A stretch of 64,000 nt of DNA from Polynucleobacter sp. JS-JIR-5-A7 (GTDB lineage Bacteria; Pseudomonadota; Gammaproteobacteria; Burkholderiales; Burkholderiaceae), in contig NZ_CP061308.1 in the NCBI RefSeq assembly GCF_018687935.1, positions 1,854,048 to 1,918,047 of the forward strand. The letters are read 5' to 3'. Shown in pieces: positions 19,025 to 27,788 of this stretch; within the stretch, counting starts at the first letter, position 1; each line of letters starts with the position of its first letter. Both the position numbers and the translations under genes were made by a program. The notes beneath the pieces are model-generated. The model was not told the DNA's origin, made no database searches, and worked only from the letters and a program-made list of their open reading frames with translations.

Positions 19025-19519
19025 TTAATATCCCGGCAAGTTCATAGAACGCGCGGTATCTGATTGCTTCACGCGGAACTCTTCAAGACGCTTAGCCAAA
19101 TCAGCATCATGCAAGGCTAAGCCTGCAATAACATGCAAAGCCGCGTTTGCTGCACCAGCTTCGCCAATCGCAAAGGTTGCTACAGGAACACCCTTTGGCA
19201 TTTGTACAATCGAATATAAAGAATCTTCACCACGCAAATATTTGCTGGCGACTGGAACACCATAAATCGGAATAATTGTTTTAGAGGCCAGCATACCTGG
19301 TAAGTGAGCTGCTCCACCTGCACCAGCAATGATGGCTTGCAAGCCATTAGCTTGAGCGTTTTCAGCATACTGAAACATATCATCGGGCATGCGGTGTGCG
19401 GAGAGTACTTTTGCTTCGTGAGCAATACCAAATTGCTCAAGCATCTGAGCGGCGTGCTGCATGGTATCCCAATCTGAATTGGAACCCATCACTATTCCGA
19501 CTATTGGCATCTTGCTCAT
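19025..19519 (-). CDS. purE: N5-carboxyaminoimidazole ribonucleotide mutase
   Basis: A 164-residue enzyme that isomerises N5-CAIR to CAIR. It has the family segments VGIVMGSNSDWDTM, SAHRMPD with the active-site histidine, and IAGAGGAAHLPGM. Length is typical of the class I PurE. It precedes purK in the same operon. Confidence 0.97.
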   Translation of the reverse strand: MSKMPIVGIVMGSNSDWDTMQHAAQMLEQFGIAHEAKVLSAHRMPDDMFQYAENAQANGLQAIIAGAGGAAHLPGMLASKTIIPIYGVPVASKYLRGEDSLYSIVQMPKGVPVATFAIGEAGAANAALHVIAGLALHDADLAKRLEEFRVKQSDTARSMNLPGY

Positions 19520-19587
19520 TTACCTCTCCAAATACCCTAACTATCGAGTCAATATCTATTAAGGACTCTATTATCCCTGAGTTAGGT

Positions 19588-20481
19588 CTACTCAGTTAAG
19601 CGACTCAGGGCTTCACGATACTTTTGAGCCGTCTTTTCAATTACTTCAGCGGGTAATTGCGGGGCAGGCGCTGTCTTAGGCCATAGCTGGCCATTTACCT
19701 GAGCAGTTTCCAGCCAATCACGCACAAACTGCTTGTCATAGGACGGTGGGTTTGAGCCCACGTAATAGGTCTCAGCTGGCCAAAAACGTGAAGAATCTGC
19801 CGTGAGAATCTCATCCATTAAAACCAATTGACCGGCATCATCCAGACCAAACTCAAACTTAGTATCGGCAATGATGATTCCGCGAGTAGCAGCATATTCA
19901 GAAGCTTCTTGATAAAGACGAATGCTGACTTCACGAATTTGATTGGCCAATTTTTCGCCAATCAACTCAATAACTTTTTCAAAGGAAATATTTTCATCAT
20001 GCTCACCAACTTCAGCTTTAGCGGCAGGAGTAAAAATAGGTTCGGGTAATTTTTGGGCGTTCTCTAAACCAGCGGGCAATGCAATGCCACAAACTTTACC
20101 GGTGTCTTTGTAATCCTTCCAACCGCTACCAGCAAGATAGCCGCGCACCACTGCCTCAACTAATATAGGCTTTAAGCACTTCGCAACTACTGCGCGCCCC
20201 TTAACTTGCTCAACTTCATCAGCTGCGACGACAGTTACAGGATCGATACCAGTCAAATGGTTTGGGATTACCTTGCTTAACTTATCAAACCAAAAGTTAG
20301 CCATTTGATTGAGGACAATACCTTTTTCTGGAATAGGCTCGCCCATCACTACATCAAACGCAGATAAGCGATCCGTTGTAATCATGAGAAGCTTGTCATC
20401 GCCCAGTGCATAGACATCACGCACCTTGCCTTTGGACAGCAAAGGCAATGACTTAATCGAAGTTGCGTATAGAGCGGGCAT
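19588..20481 (-). CDS. purC: Phosphoribosylaminoimidazole-succinocarboxamide (SAICAR) synthase
   Basis: A 297-residue ATP-dependent ligase joining CAIR with aspartate. It has GKVRDVYALGDDKLLMITTD, the SAFDVVMGEPIPEKG segment and the metal/ATP-binding LVLMDEILTADSSRFWP. It is of the longer SAICAR synthase type seen in betaproteobacteria and yeast. It lies between fbaA and purE. Confidence 0.96.
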   Translation of the reverse strand: MPALYATSIKSLPLLSKGKVRDVYALGDDKLLMITTDRLSAFDVVMGEPIPEKGIVLNQMANFWFDKLSKVIPNHLTGIDPVTVVAADEVEQVKGRAVVAKCLKPILVEAVVRGYLAGSGWKDYKDTGKVCGIALPAGLENAQKLPEPIFTPAAKAEVGEHDENISFEKVIELIGEKLANQIREVSIRLYQEASEYAATRGIIIADTKFEFGLDDAGQLVLMDEILTADSSRFWPAETYYVGSNPPSYDKQFVRDWLETAQVNGQLWPKTAPAPQLPAEVIEKTAQKYREALSRLTE

Positions 20482-20488
20482 ATTTAAA

Positions 20489-21553
20489 TCACTTGACGAT
20501 CTGAGCTAACTTACCGCTCTTATACAGCTCAGCCATTTTTTCCAAAGGAATCGGTTTAATTTTAGAAGCTTGGCCAGCAGAACCAAATGCTTGGAAACGT
20601 GCAATACAAACTTTCTTAGCCGCTTCGCGGGCTGGCTTCAGATAATCACGTGGATCAAATTTGCTTGGGTTCTCAAACAGATAACGGCGGATAGCACCAG
20701 TCATCGCCAAACGAATATCGGTGTCAATGTTGATCTTACGAACACCATTCTTGATGCCCTCTTGAATCTCTTCAACTGGCACACCGTAGGTTTCTTTCAT
20801 ATCACCACCAAACTCACGAATCTCAGCGAGCAACTCTTGTGGCACGCTAGAGGAGCCATGCATTACCAGGTGGGTATTCGGAATACGCGCATGAATTTCT
20901 TTAATACGATCAATTGCCAAAATATCGCCCGTAGGTTTTTTGGTGAATTTATAGGCCCCATGACTGGTACCAATCGCAATAGCCAAGGCATCACACTGAG
21001 TTGCCTTCACAAAGTCCGCGGCCTGCTCCACATCCGTTAATAATTGCTCGCGAGTCATCTTGCCATCAGCACCATGGCCATCTTCTTTGTCGCCCTGCAT
21101 AGTTTCTAAAGAACCTAATACGCCAAGCTCAGCTTCAACGGTAACGCCAATAGAGTGAGAGAACTTCACGACTTCTCTAGAAACATCTACGTTGTATTCA
21201 TAACTTGCAACGGATTTGCCATCAGCCTCTAGAGAGCCATCCATCATGACACTCGTAAAACCGCTCTTGATAGCAGCCATACAGACTGCTGGGCTTTGAC
21301 CGTGATCCTGATGCATCACTACTGGGATGTGGGGATAAGCTTCAACTGCTGCAGATATCAGATGACGCAGGAAGGCTTCACCAGCATATTTACGAGCGCC
21401 AGCGGATGCTTGCATGATCACTGGAGAATCAGCCTCATTTGCAGCTTCCATAATCGCAGTCACTTGCTCTAAGTTATTGACGTTGAAAGCTGGTAAGCCA
21501 TAGCCATTTTCGGCAGCATGATCCAAGAGTTGTCGTAAAGATACTAAAGCCAT
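20489..21553 (-). CDS. fbaA: Fructose-bisphosphate aldolase, class II (zinc-dependent)
   Basis: A 354-residue class II aldolase that cleaves fructose 1,6-bisphosphate. Zinc-binding histidines are seen in VMHQDHGQS and in the THLVMHGSSSVPQ segment, and the glycine-rich phosphate-binding GTSHGAYKF is present. The sequence resembles the CbbA/Calvin-type subgroup common in proteobacteria. It stands between pyk and purC. Confidence 0.95.
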   Translation of the reverse strand: MALVSLRQLLDHAAENGYGLPAFNVNNLEQVTAIMEAANEADSPVIMQASAGARKYAGEAFLRHLISAAVEAYPHIPVVMHQDHGQSPAVCMAAIKSGFTSVMMDGSLEADGKSVASYEYNVDVSREVVKFSHSIGVTVEAELGVLGSLETMQGDKEDGHGADGKMTREQLLTDVEQAADFVKATQCDALAIAIGTSHGAYKFTKKPTGDILAIDRIKEIHARIPNTHLVMHGSSSVPQELLAEIREFGGDMKETYGVPVEEIQEGIKNGVRKINIDTDIRLAMTGAIRRYLFENPSKFDPRDYLKPAREAAKKVCIARFQAFGSAGQASKIKPIPLEKMAELYKSGKLAQIVK

Positions 21554-21605
21554 GATGTTCTCTTAATGTGTATTGAGTAAATAGTTAAATTTGATGAGTG
21601 GTGAA

Positions 21606-23042
21606 TTACTTCACATGAATGATCTTGAGAGTATTGGTACCACCGGGCTCACCCATTGGCTCACCAGAAGTTAATACCACCGTATCGCCTTTTTTGACTG
21701 CCCCTAATTTCTTTAAGCATGCCTCTACTTCTTGCAAGGCAGTGTCACGATCCTTGGTGTAATCCAAGCCAATTGGCGTGACATTACGGTAAGTACTTAA
21801 GGCACGTTGAGTGGCAATCTTAGAGGTCAATGCAAAGATGGGCACATGAATATTGTGACGACTCATCCAAATTGCCGTTGAACCTGAATCAGTCAAAGCA
21901 GCAATCGCGTTTGCATTGAGGTGATGAGCGGTAAATAAAGCGCCTAAGGCAATCGTTTGATCAATCCGCGTAAAGGTTTGATCCAAGAAATCGGTATCTA
22001 TTTTCACGCGATCTGACTTCTCTGCCTCCACACAGATCTCTGCCATCGCTTTGATGGTTTGAACTGGATACATGCCAGCGGCAGATTCAGCGGAAAGCAT
22101 AACGGCATCAGTACCATCAAGCACTGCGTTTGCCACGTCGCTGACTTCTGCACGCGTTGGCACTGGAGCATTAATCATGGACTCCATCATTTGGGTGGCA
22201 GTGATTGTGAATTTATCAGCCTCAAGAGCCCATGCAATCATTCGTTTTTGCAAAGCAGGTACTGCGGCATTGCCAACTTCAATCGCTAGGTCACCACGGG
22301 CAACCATGATGCCATCGCTTTCAGCAATAATACTTTTTAATGCTTCAGGCTCAATCGCTTCTGCACGCTCTACTTTAGCAATTGTTCTTACCTTACCAAC
22401 GCCATACTTAGCGCTAGCAGCATCTGCTAACTTGCGCGCGTAAGCCATATCAGCACCATCTTTAGGGAAGCTGATCGCTAAAAAATCAACGCCCATTGCA
22501 ATGGCTGCATCCAAGTCAGCAATATCTTTTTCAGTCAAAGCGGGTGCGGTTAAGCCACCGCCAGCACGGTTAATGCCTTTATTATTTGAGAGCGGGCCAC
22601 CTTGCTCCACGAGCGTGAAAATTTCTCCGCCCTTAACGCTTTCAACACGGAGTACAACTAGGCCGTCATTTAATAAAAGACGATCGCCCGACTTCACATC
22701 GCTAGGCAGCTCTTTATAGTCGAGGCCAACACGTTCTTGATTGCCAAGCTCACAAGCCACATCGAGAATAAATTTCTCGCCCTCTTTCAGCAAAATTTTG
22801 CTGTCCACAAATTTGCCAACACGAATCTTTGGTCCTTGCAGATCGGCCATGATGCCAACTTCTCTGCCGACCTCAGCAGAAATGCTGCGGACTAAATCGT
22901 GACGTGCCTTATGATCTGCCACGGTGCCGTGTGAAAAATTCATGCGGACCACATCAACACCCGCACGAATCATGTCGCGTAAAACTTCAGGCTTTTCTGA
23001 TGCTGGCCCTAAGGTTGCAATAATTTTGGTCGCTCTAAGCAT
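21606..23042 (-). CDS. pyk: Pyruvate kinase
   Basis: A 478-residue glycolytic enzyme that makes pyruvate and ATP from phosphoenolpyruvate. It starts MLRATKIIATLGPAS, has RMNFSHGTVADH, the catalytic segment GIMVARGDLAIEVG and MMESMINAPVPTRAEVSDVANAV split across the active site, and a C-terminal allosteric domain. The pgk stop codon lies two bases upstream of its ATG. Confidence 0.97.
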   Translation of the reverse strand: MLRATKIIATLGPASEKPEVLRDMIRAGVDVVRMNFSHGTVADHKARHDLVRSISAEVGREVGIMADLQGPKIRVGKFVDSKILLKEGEKFILDVACELGNQERVGLDYKELPSDVKSGDRLLLNDGLVVLRVESVKGGEIFTLVEQGGPLSNNKGINRAGGGLTAPALTEKDIADLDAAIAMGVDFLAISFPKDGADMAYARKLADAASAKYGVGKVRTIAKVERAEAIEPEALKSIIAESDGIMVARGDLAIEVGNAAVPALQKRMIAWALEADKFTITATQMMESMINAPVPTRAEVSDVANAVLDGTDAVMLSAESAAGMYPVQTIKAMAEICVEAEKSDRVKIDTDFLDQTFTRIDQTIALGALFTAHHLNANAIAALTDSGSTAIWMSRHNIHVPIFALTSKIATQRALSTYRNVTPIGLDYTKDRDTALQEVEACLKKLGAVKKGDTVVLTSGEPMGEPGGTNTLKIIHVK

Positions 23043-23044
23043 AA

Positions 23045-24295
23045 TTAGTCTTTCGCCCTTTCGGCAAGCACTGCAAAGGCTGGGAGGGTTTTGCCTTCGA
23101 GAAATTCCAAGAAAGCGCCCCCGCCAGTTGAGATGTAATCCACTTGATTTTCAATACCATACTTGGCAATCGCTGCCAAAGTATCGCCACCACCTGCAAT
23201 CGAAAATGCAGGTGAATGAGCAATTGCTGCAGCCAACATTTTCGTACCGCCACCAAACTGGTCAATCTCAAATACACCGAGAGGACCATTCCAAACGATC
23301 GTGCCAGCATGCGCAAGCATGATCGATAAACGTGCCGCCGTCTTGGGGCCAATATCCAAAATCATGTCATCTTCTGCAACTTGATCTGCAGGTACACGGT
23401 TTGCGCGAGCTAGTGGCGAGAGTTCATTCGCGACCACGACATCTTCGGGAATGGGCACATGTGCGCCACGCTTTTCCATGAGATCCATGATTTCTCGGGC
23501 CTCATTAACCAAGTCTGGCTCAGCAAGAGACTTCCCAATTGACAAGCCCTTCGCCAACATAAATGTATTCGCAATACCACCACCAACAATCAATTCATCT
23601 ACTTTTTCAGAGAGTGCTTTGAGAATGGTCAACTTAGAAGATACTTTAGAGCCTGCCACAATCGCTACGAGCGGGCGCTTCGGACTTGCTAACGCACGAC
23701 TCAAAGCATCTAACTCAGCCGCCATTAGTGGCCCAGCACAAGCAATCGGTGCAAACTTCGCCACCCCATTCGTGGTTGCCTCAGCACGATGTGCTGTGCC
23801 AAAGGCATCATTTACATATACATCACACAGAGCAGCAATTTTTTTTGCTAACCCATCATTATTCTTTTTTTCGCCAACATTTAAACGGCAATTTTCGAGG
23901 AGAACTATTTCACCTGGATTGACTTCAAAGCCGCCGTCTACCCAATTACTAATTAGAGGTACTTTACGATTGAGTAAAGTGGCAATGCGATCCGCTACCG
24001 GAGCCAAACTATCTTCAGGCTTAAATTCACCTTCAGTGGGTCGACCTAAATGTGAAGTGACCATCACCGCTGCGCCAGCATCCAAACACATTTGTACCGC
24101 TGGCATGGATGCCCGAATACGAGTGTCTTCGGTAATATTTCCAGCCTCGTCTTGCGGCACATTGAGGTCAGCGCGAATGAAGACCCGTTTTCCCTTTAAT
24201 TGGCCTGATTGGGCCAATTCGCTTAAGCGCTTAACTTTAAATAAGGATTCCGGCATGAAGATGGCTAAATATGGTGATTTATGGGAAAACTCCAT
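23045..24295 (-). CDS. pgk: Phosphoglycerate kinase
   Basis: A 416-residue glycolytic kinase with the substrate-binding GKRVFIRADLNVPQD, HLGRPTEGE and the nucleotide-binding GGGDTLAAIAKYG motifs. I kept the ATG at 24295 because a GAGG ribosome-binding site lies eight bases before it; an internal Met 14 (24256) lacks one and would give a protein closer to the normal family length. It is the first gene of pgk-pyk-fbaA-purC-purE-purK-sua5. Confidence 0.96.
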   Translation of the reverse strand: MEFSHKSPYLAIFMPESLFKVKRLSELAQSGQLKGKRVFIRADLNVPQDEAGNITEDTRIRASMPAVQMCLDAGAAVMVTSHLGRPTEGEFKPEDSLAPVADRIATLLNRKVPLISNWVDGGFEVNPGEIVLLENCRLNVGEKKNNDGLAKKIAALCDVYVNDAFGTAHRAEATTNGVAKFAPIACAGPLMAAELDALSRALASPKRPLVAIVAGSKVSSKLTILKALSEKVDELIVGGGIANTFMLAKGLSIGKSLAEPDLVNEAREIMDLMEKRGAHVPIPEDVVVANELSPLARANRVPADQVAEDDMILDIGPKTAARLSIMLAHAGTIVWNGPLGVFEIDQFGGGTKMLAAAIAHSPAFSIAGGGDTLAAIAKYGIENQVDYISTGGGAFLEFLEGKTLPAFAVLAERAKD

Positions 24296-24465
24296 TCTAA
24301 ATCCTCTAGCCCTGCCACACCGAAGGACACAAGCATCTGACTCGGCAGCCTGCTCTACAATAGAGGTTTGGACGCACTTTGAGTCAAAAGGCCTAAAACC
24401 CCCTGACCTGGCATCCCGATTAATCCGCTATTACATATAGCCTATAGACATAAAAGGTAGAGAAA

Positions 24466-25389
24466 ATGTCGATGTCCGACCGCGATGGCTTTATTTGGTC
24501 CGATGGGAAGCTAATTCCTTGGCGTGAGGCCAATATTCACGTTCTAACCCATAGCCTACATTACGGCATGGGCGTATTTGAAGGTATTCGTGCCTATAAA
24601 ACCCCCCAAGGTACCGCGATTTTCCGCCTCCCAGAGCACGTTAAACGTCTCTTTAATGGCACCAAGATCTTCCAAATGAACATGCCTTATAGCCAGGAAG
24701 AGATCACTAACGGCATTATTGATGTAGTGAACAGCAATAAGCTGGAATCCTGCTATATCCGCCCCATCATCTTTATTGGCTCCCAAAAACTGGGCATCTC
24801 CCCTAAAGGCAATAGTATTCATACTGCCATCGCCGCATGGGAATGGGGTGCTTATTTAGGCGAAGATGGCCTCAATAAAGGCATTCGCGTTAAGACCTCC
24901 TCCTTTACCCGCCACTTCGTGAATTCTTCACTCGTGCGCGCCAAAGCATCTGGCTATTACATCAACTCCATTCTGGCTAATCAAGAAGTCACCGCCAATG
25001 GATACGACGAAGCGTTATTGCTTGATACCGAGGGTTATGTTTCTGAAGGCTCCGGCGAGAATATTTTTATGATCAGTAATGGCATTGTTTACACGCCTGA
25101 CTTAGCCTCCTGTCTTGACGGCATCACCCGTGGCTCGATCATTCAAATTGTGAAAGACATGGGACTTGAGTTGCGTGAAAAACGTATCACTCGCGATGAG
25201 ATCTACTCTGCTGATGAAGCCTTCTTTACTGGCACCGCCGCAGAAGTGACACCAATTCGTGAACTTGATGACCGGACGATTGGTGACGGTAAGCGCGGCC
25301 CTATCACTGAAAAAATTCAGAAGATCTATTTCGATGCGGTCTATGGCAGAAGCGACAATTACAAATCCTGGCTTACTTACGTTAAATAA
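24466..25389 (+). CDS. ilvE: Branched-chain amino acid aminotransferase
   Basis: A 307-residue PLP fold-type IV transaminase that performs the last step of Val, Leu and Ile synthesis. Visible are HYGMGVFEGIRAY, the PLP lysine in SSLVRAKASGYYINSI, and the phosphate-binding EGSGENIFMI and LDGITRGSI segments. Length is typical. It is followed by a small zinc-ribbon protein gene after 33 bases. Confidence 0.96.
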   Translation: MSMSDRDGFIWSDGKLIPWREANIHVLTHSLHYGMGVFEGIRAYKTPQGTAIFRLPEHVKRLFNGTKIFQMNMPYSQEEITNGIIDVVNSNKLESCYIRPIIFIGSQKLGISPKGNSIHTAIAAWEWGAYLGEDGLNKGIRVKTSSFTRHFVNSSLVRAKASGYYINSILANQEVTANGYDEALLLDTEGYVSEGSGENIFMISNGIVYTPDLASCLDGITRGSIIQIVKDMGLELREKRITRDEIYSADEAFFTGTAAEVTPIRELDDRTIGDGKRGPITEKIQKIYFDAVYGRSDNYKSWLTYVK

Positions 25390-25422
25390 GTTAAATCAAA
25401 TTTAGCTAATAGGAAGTAGAAC

Positions 25423-25611
25423 ATGACTCAAGCTCAAGCAATGATGGTGGATGGTAAAGATCTACCATTACATTGCCCTACCAATAAAACGCCGGCATGG
25501 AACTCTCATCCACGAGTATTTTTGGACATCACTAAAACCGGGGAAGCAAAGTGTCCGTATTGCGGCGCTGAGTACAAACTCATTCCTGGCACAGAGCCAC
25601 ACGGACACTAA
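25423..25611 (+). CDS. Zinc-finger domain protein (NDUFS6-like, CHCC type)
   Basis: A 62-residue protein with Cys-x8-9-His near LHCPTNKTPAWNSHPRV and Cys-Pro-Tyr-Cys, the ligands of the CHCC zinc-finger family related to the 13 kDa subunit of mitochondrial complex I. In bacteria the role is not established. Its position between ilvE and waaF is common in Burkholderiales. Confidence 0.85.
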   Translation: MTQAQAMMVDGKDLPLHCPTNKTPAWNSHPRVFLDITKTGEAKCPYCGAEYKLIPGTEPHGH

Positions 25612-25662
25612 GCCTTATCAGCACCTCCGGCTAACTCGGGGTGCTGAGTCGGGATACATCAC

Positions 25663-26697
25663 ATGCAAGGTATTCTGATCATCGCTCCCAACTGGATTGG
25701 GGATGCTGTCATGACACAGCCTTTATTGACAAGGCTTAAGGCGCAATATCCAGAATCAAAAATAGATGTACTTGCTAGCACCTGGGTTGCGCCTATTTAT
25801 CGCGCCTGTCATGCAGTGAACGAAGTCATTGAAGCAAAGTTTGAGCATCAGCAATTACAGTGGAGATTGCGCAAGCAGCTAGCAAAAGATCTTCAATCCA
25901 AAAACTATCAAGCCTGCTTTATTTTGCCGAATAGCTTTAAATCCGCACTCATTCCCTGGTTGGCGAACATTCCATTCCGCATTGGGTATCGCGGTGAACT
26001 TCGTTATGGCTTAATTAATTTATCACTTGATAACCCAAGCAAAATCAATCGCCCACCGATGGTAGAGCACTACCTCGCCCTTAGTCAGCTCTTACAAGAT
26101 GACGAAGAAAGTTCATCATCCGCATTAAGACCAACACTTAATGTTTCATCTCTTGCAAAGCGGTCCGTAGAGCAAAAATTGGCGGGGGCCAACATCAACC
26201 CCAAGTCTCTTTTTATATTCTGCCCAGGCGCTGAATACGGTCCCACAAAGCGCTGGCCCACCAAGCATTTTGCACAGCTTGCAAAAAATATTCTTGAAGG
26301 AGATGCAAACGCCCAAATCATTCTTTTGGGTGGTAAAGGTGATCAAGAAATTGCACAAAATATTCAAGCAGAAACTGGCCTTCACGCTAACATACATAAC
26401 TGGTGTGGCAGTACTTCTTTGGATGAAGCGATTGCTCTGATTGGCATAGCTAAGGCCGTAGTGAGCAATGACTCTGGATTAATGCATATTGCAGCGGCAC
26501 TGAAAACTCCTCAGGTAGCCATTTTTGGGTCTAGCGACCCCGCTCATACTCCACCCTTGTCTGATAAAGCTAAAGTGCTTTGGCTTAATCTTCCCTGTAG
26601 CCCTTGTCACCAAAAGATCTGTCCATTAGGTCACTTACGGTGCCTCAATGACATCCTCCCGCAGCAAGTTTTGGCTACACTGAATACCTTGCAATAA
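25663..26697 (+). CDS. waaF: ADP-heptose:LPS heptosyltransferase II
   Basis: A 344-residue GT9-family glycosyltransferase that adds the second heptose to the LPS inner core on the cytoplasmic face. The start ILIIAPNWIGDAVMTQPLL, the middle PGAEYGPTKRWP with the conserved Lys-Arg-Trp, and the C-terminal SNDSGLMHIAAAL are family motifs. The close of the protein has a Cys-rich segment (CSPCHQKICPLG) often seen in this family. Confidence 0.93.
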   Translation: MQGILIIAPNWIGDAVMTQPLLTRLKAQYPESKIDVLASTWVAPIYRACHAVNEVIEAKFEHQQLQWRLRKQLAKDLQSKNYQACFILPNSFKSALIPWLANIPFRIGYRGELRYGLINLSLDNPSKINRPPMVEHYLALSQLLQDDEESSSSALRPTLNVSSLAKRSVEQKLAGANINPKSLFIFCPGAEYGPTKRWPTKHFAQLAKNILEGDANAQIILLGGKGDQEIAQNIQAETGLHANIHNWCGSTSLDEAIALIGIAKAVVSNDSGLMHIAAALKTPQVAIFGSSDPAHTPPLSDKAKVLWLNLPCSPCHQKICPLGHLRCLNDILPQQVLATLNTLQ

Positions 26698-26717
26698 ATT
26701 CTCAGGAAACTTGAGCC

Positions 26718-27152
26718 ATGACCAAACTAGCCAGACTCTTTCACAATGCAGATGAGGTGGTTGAGGCTTGGCGTGATGCTCTGCGTCATCGAGACGTTAA
26801 AGGTGCGTTAGACATTTGGTTAGATGATGACTCCATCACTTGCGTACTTCCTGAGGGACATCGTCTCAGTGGTCACGCAGAAATTCGTGAAGGTTTAGAA
26901 AGACTGTTATCTAAACAAGCCTTATTTTTAGAGCCGATTGCTTGCATTAGCCACTCTATTCTTGGAGCGGCGGTGTATGACACTACAGAAGCCGTTCACC
27001 TAAGAGCAGATCAAGTCGAAGCTGAATTTTTTCTCAACATCACTTTAGTACTGTTACAAGATAGTCAAGGTTGGCGTATTGCTCACCTGCATGCTAGTCG
27101 TTCAACGGATGATACATTTGATGCACCCTCTACTCCACACGGCTTGCATTAA
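26718..27152 (+). CDS. SnoaL/ketosteroid-isomerase-like (NTF2 fold) protein
   Basis: A 144-residue protein with the cone-shaped NTF2-like pattern: N-terminal helix VVEAWRDALRHRDVKGALDIW, then WLDDDSITCVLPEGHRLSGHAEIREGLERLL split over strand and helix, and the closing strand GWRIAHLHASRS. Members act as small-molecule isomerases or binding proteins. No substrate can be read. It sits 20 bases after waaF and five before the next gene, so is probably co-transcribed with both. Confidence 0.75.
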   Translation: MTKLARLFHNADEVVEAWRDALRHRDVKGALDIWLDDDSITCVLPEGHRLSGHAEIREGLERLLSKQALFLEPIACISHSILGAAVYDTTEAVHLRADQVEAEFFLNITLVLLQDSQGWRIAHLHASRSTDDTFDAPSTPHGLH

Positions 27153-27157
27153 TTAAT

Positions 27158-27772
27158 ATGGACGAGCAAGTACTGCGCTCGCTCATTAAATGGCCCAATG
27201 TGCCAGATTGCTTTGGCTGGTTAGCCTTAGACCGCCGTGGTCAATGGCGGATGGTTGACGAATTTGCACAACAAAATAAATTACCAGGTCAAGTCATTCA
27301 GCATATTGCTTTAAATGAATTCATCTCCCGCAATTACGCGAGCGACCAATTAGGAAGATTCTTTTTCCAGAATGGTCCGCAACGGGTTTTCATTAGTCTA
27401 GCAGCAACGCCTTGGATCGTTCGCATCATCCCAAGCGAACAAGGTCAGCAACTCATGACCCAATGTCAAACGCAAATGAAACCAAGCGCTGCGCTTAGTG
27501 ATGAAAATGGCAGTATCTATATTCTTGGATCGATTAAGCAAGCAATTTATCAAGACCTTAAGACCCAACAGTTTGAAGTCGAAGAACACGATAGCATCGG
27601 TCTCTTACATGATCACGATTTAGATCAATTTTCCGAGCTAGCCCAGCTTCGCGAAGAGGCCTGTAGTTTCGGTGGTTCTTGGAATTGGCATGGCGAACAA
27701 TTACCTCTAGATCCAATACATTCTGAAGAGCTAGCTAAGCGATTTGGTTTCGTTAAACAACCAAAGCCTTAA
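27158..27772 (+). CDS. Conserved hypothetical protein of unknown function
   Basis: A 204-residue soluble protein beginning MDEQVLRSLIKWPNVPDCFGWL with internal segments RGQWRM, NYASDQLGRFFFQNGPQRVF and TPWIVR and a C-terminal DPIHSEELAKRFGFV. I recognise the pattern as a family found beside LPS and metabolic genes in Burkholderiales but know no function. It shows no signal peptide or membrane helix. It follows the SnoaL-like gene by five bases. Confidence 0.75.
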   Translation: MDEQVLRSLIKWPNVPDCFGWLALDRRGQWRMVDEFAQQNKLPGQVIQHIALNEFISRNYASDQLGRFFFQNGPQRVFISLAATPWIVRIIPSEQGQQLMTQCQTQMKPSAALSDENGSIYILGSIKQAIYQDLKTQQFEVEEHDSIGLLHDHDLDQFSELAQLREEACSFGGSWNWHGEQLPLDPIHSEELAKRFGFVKQPKP

Positions 27773-27788
27773 CTCCAAAAACCTAAAC

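Noticed and set aside
23451..24440. 329-codon open frame opposite pgk on the plus strand
   Set aside because: It lies wholly antisense to a clear phosphoglycerate kinase and shows no recognisable protein pattern; it is a codon-bias shadow. Other long antisense frames over sucC, groEL, pntB and pyk were dropped for the same reason.
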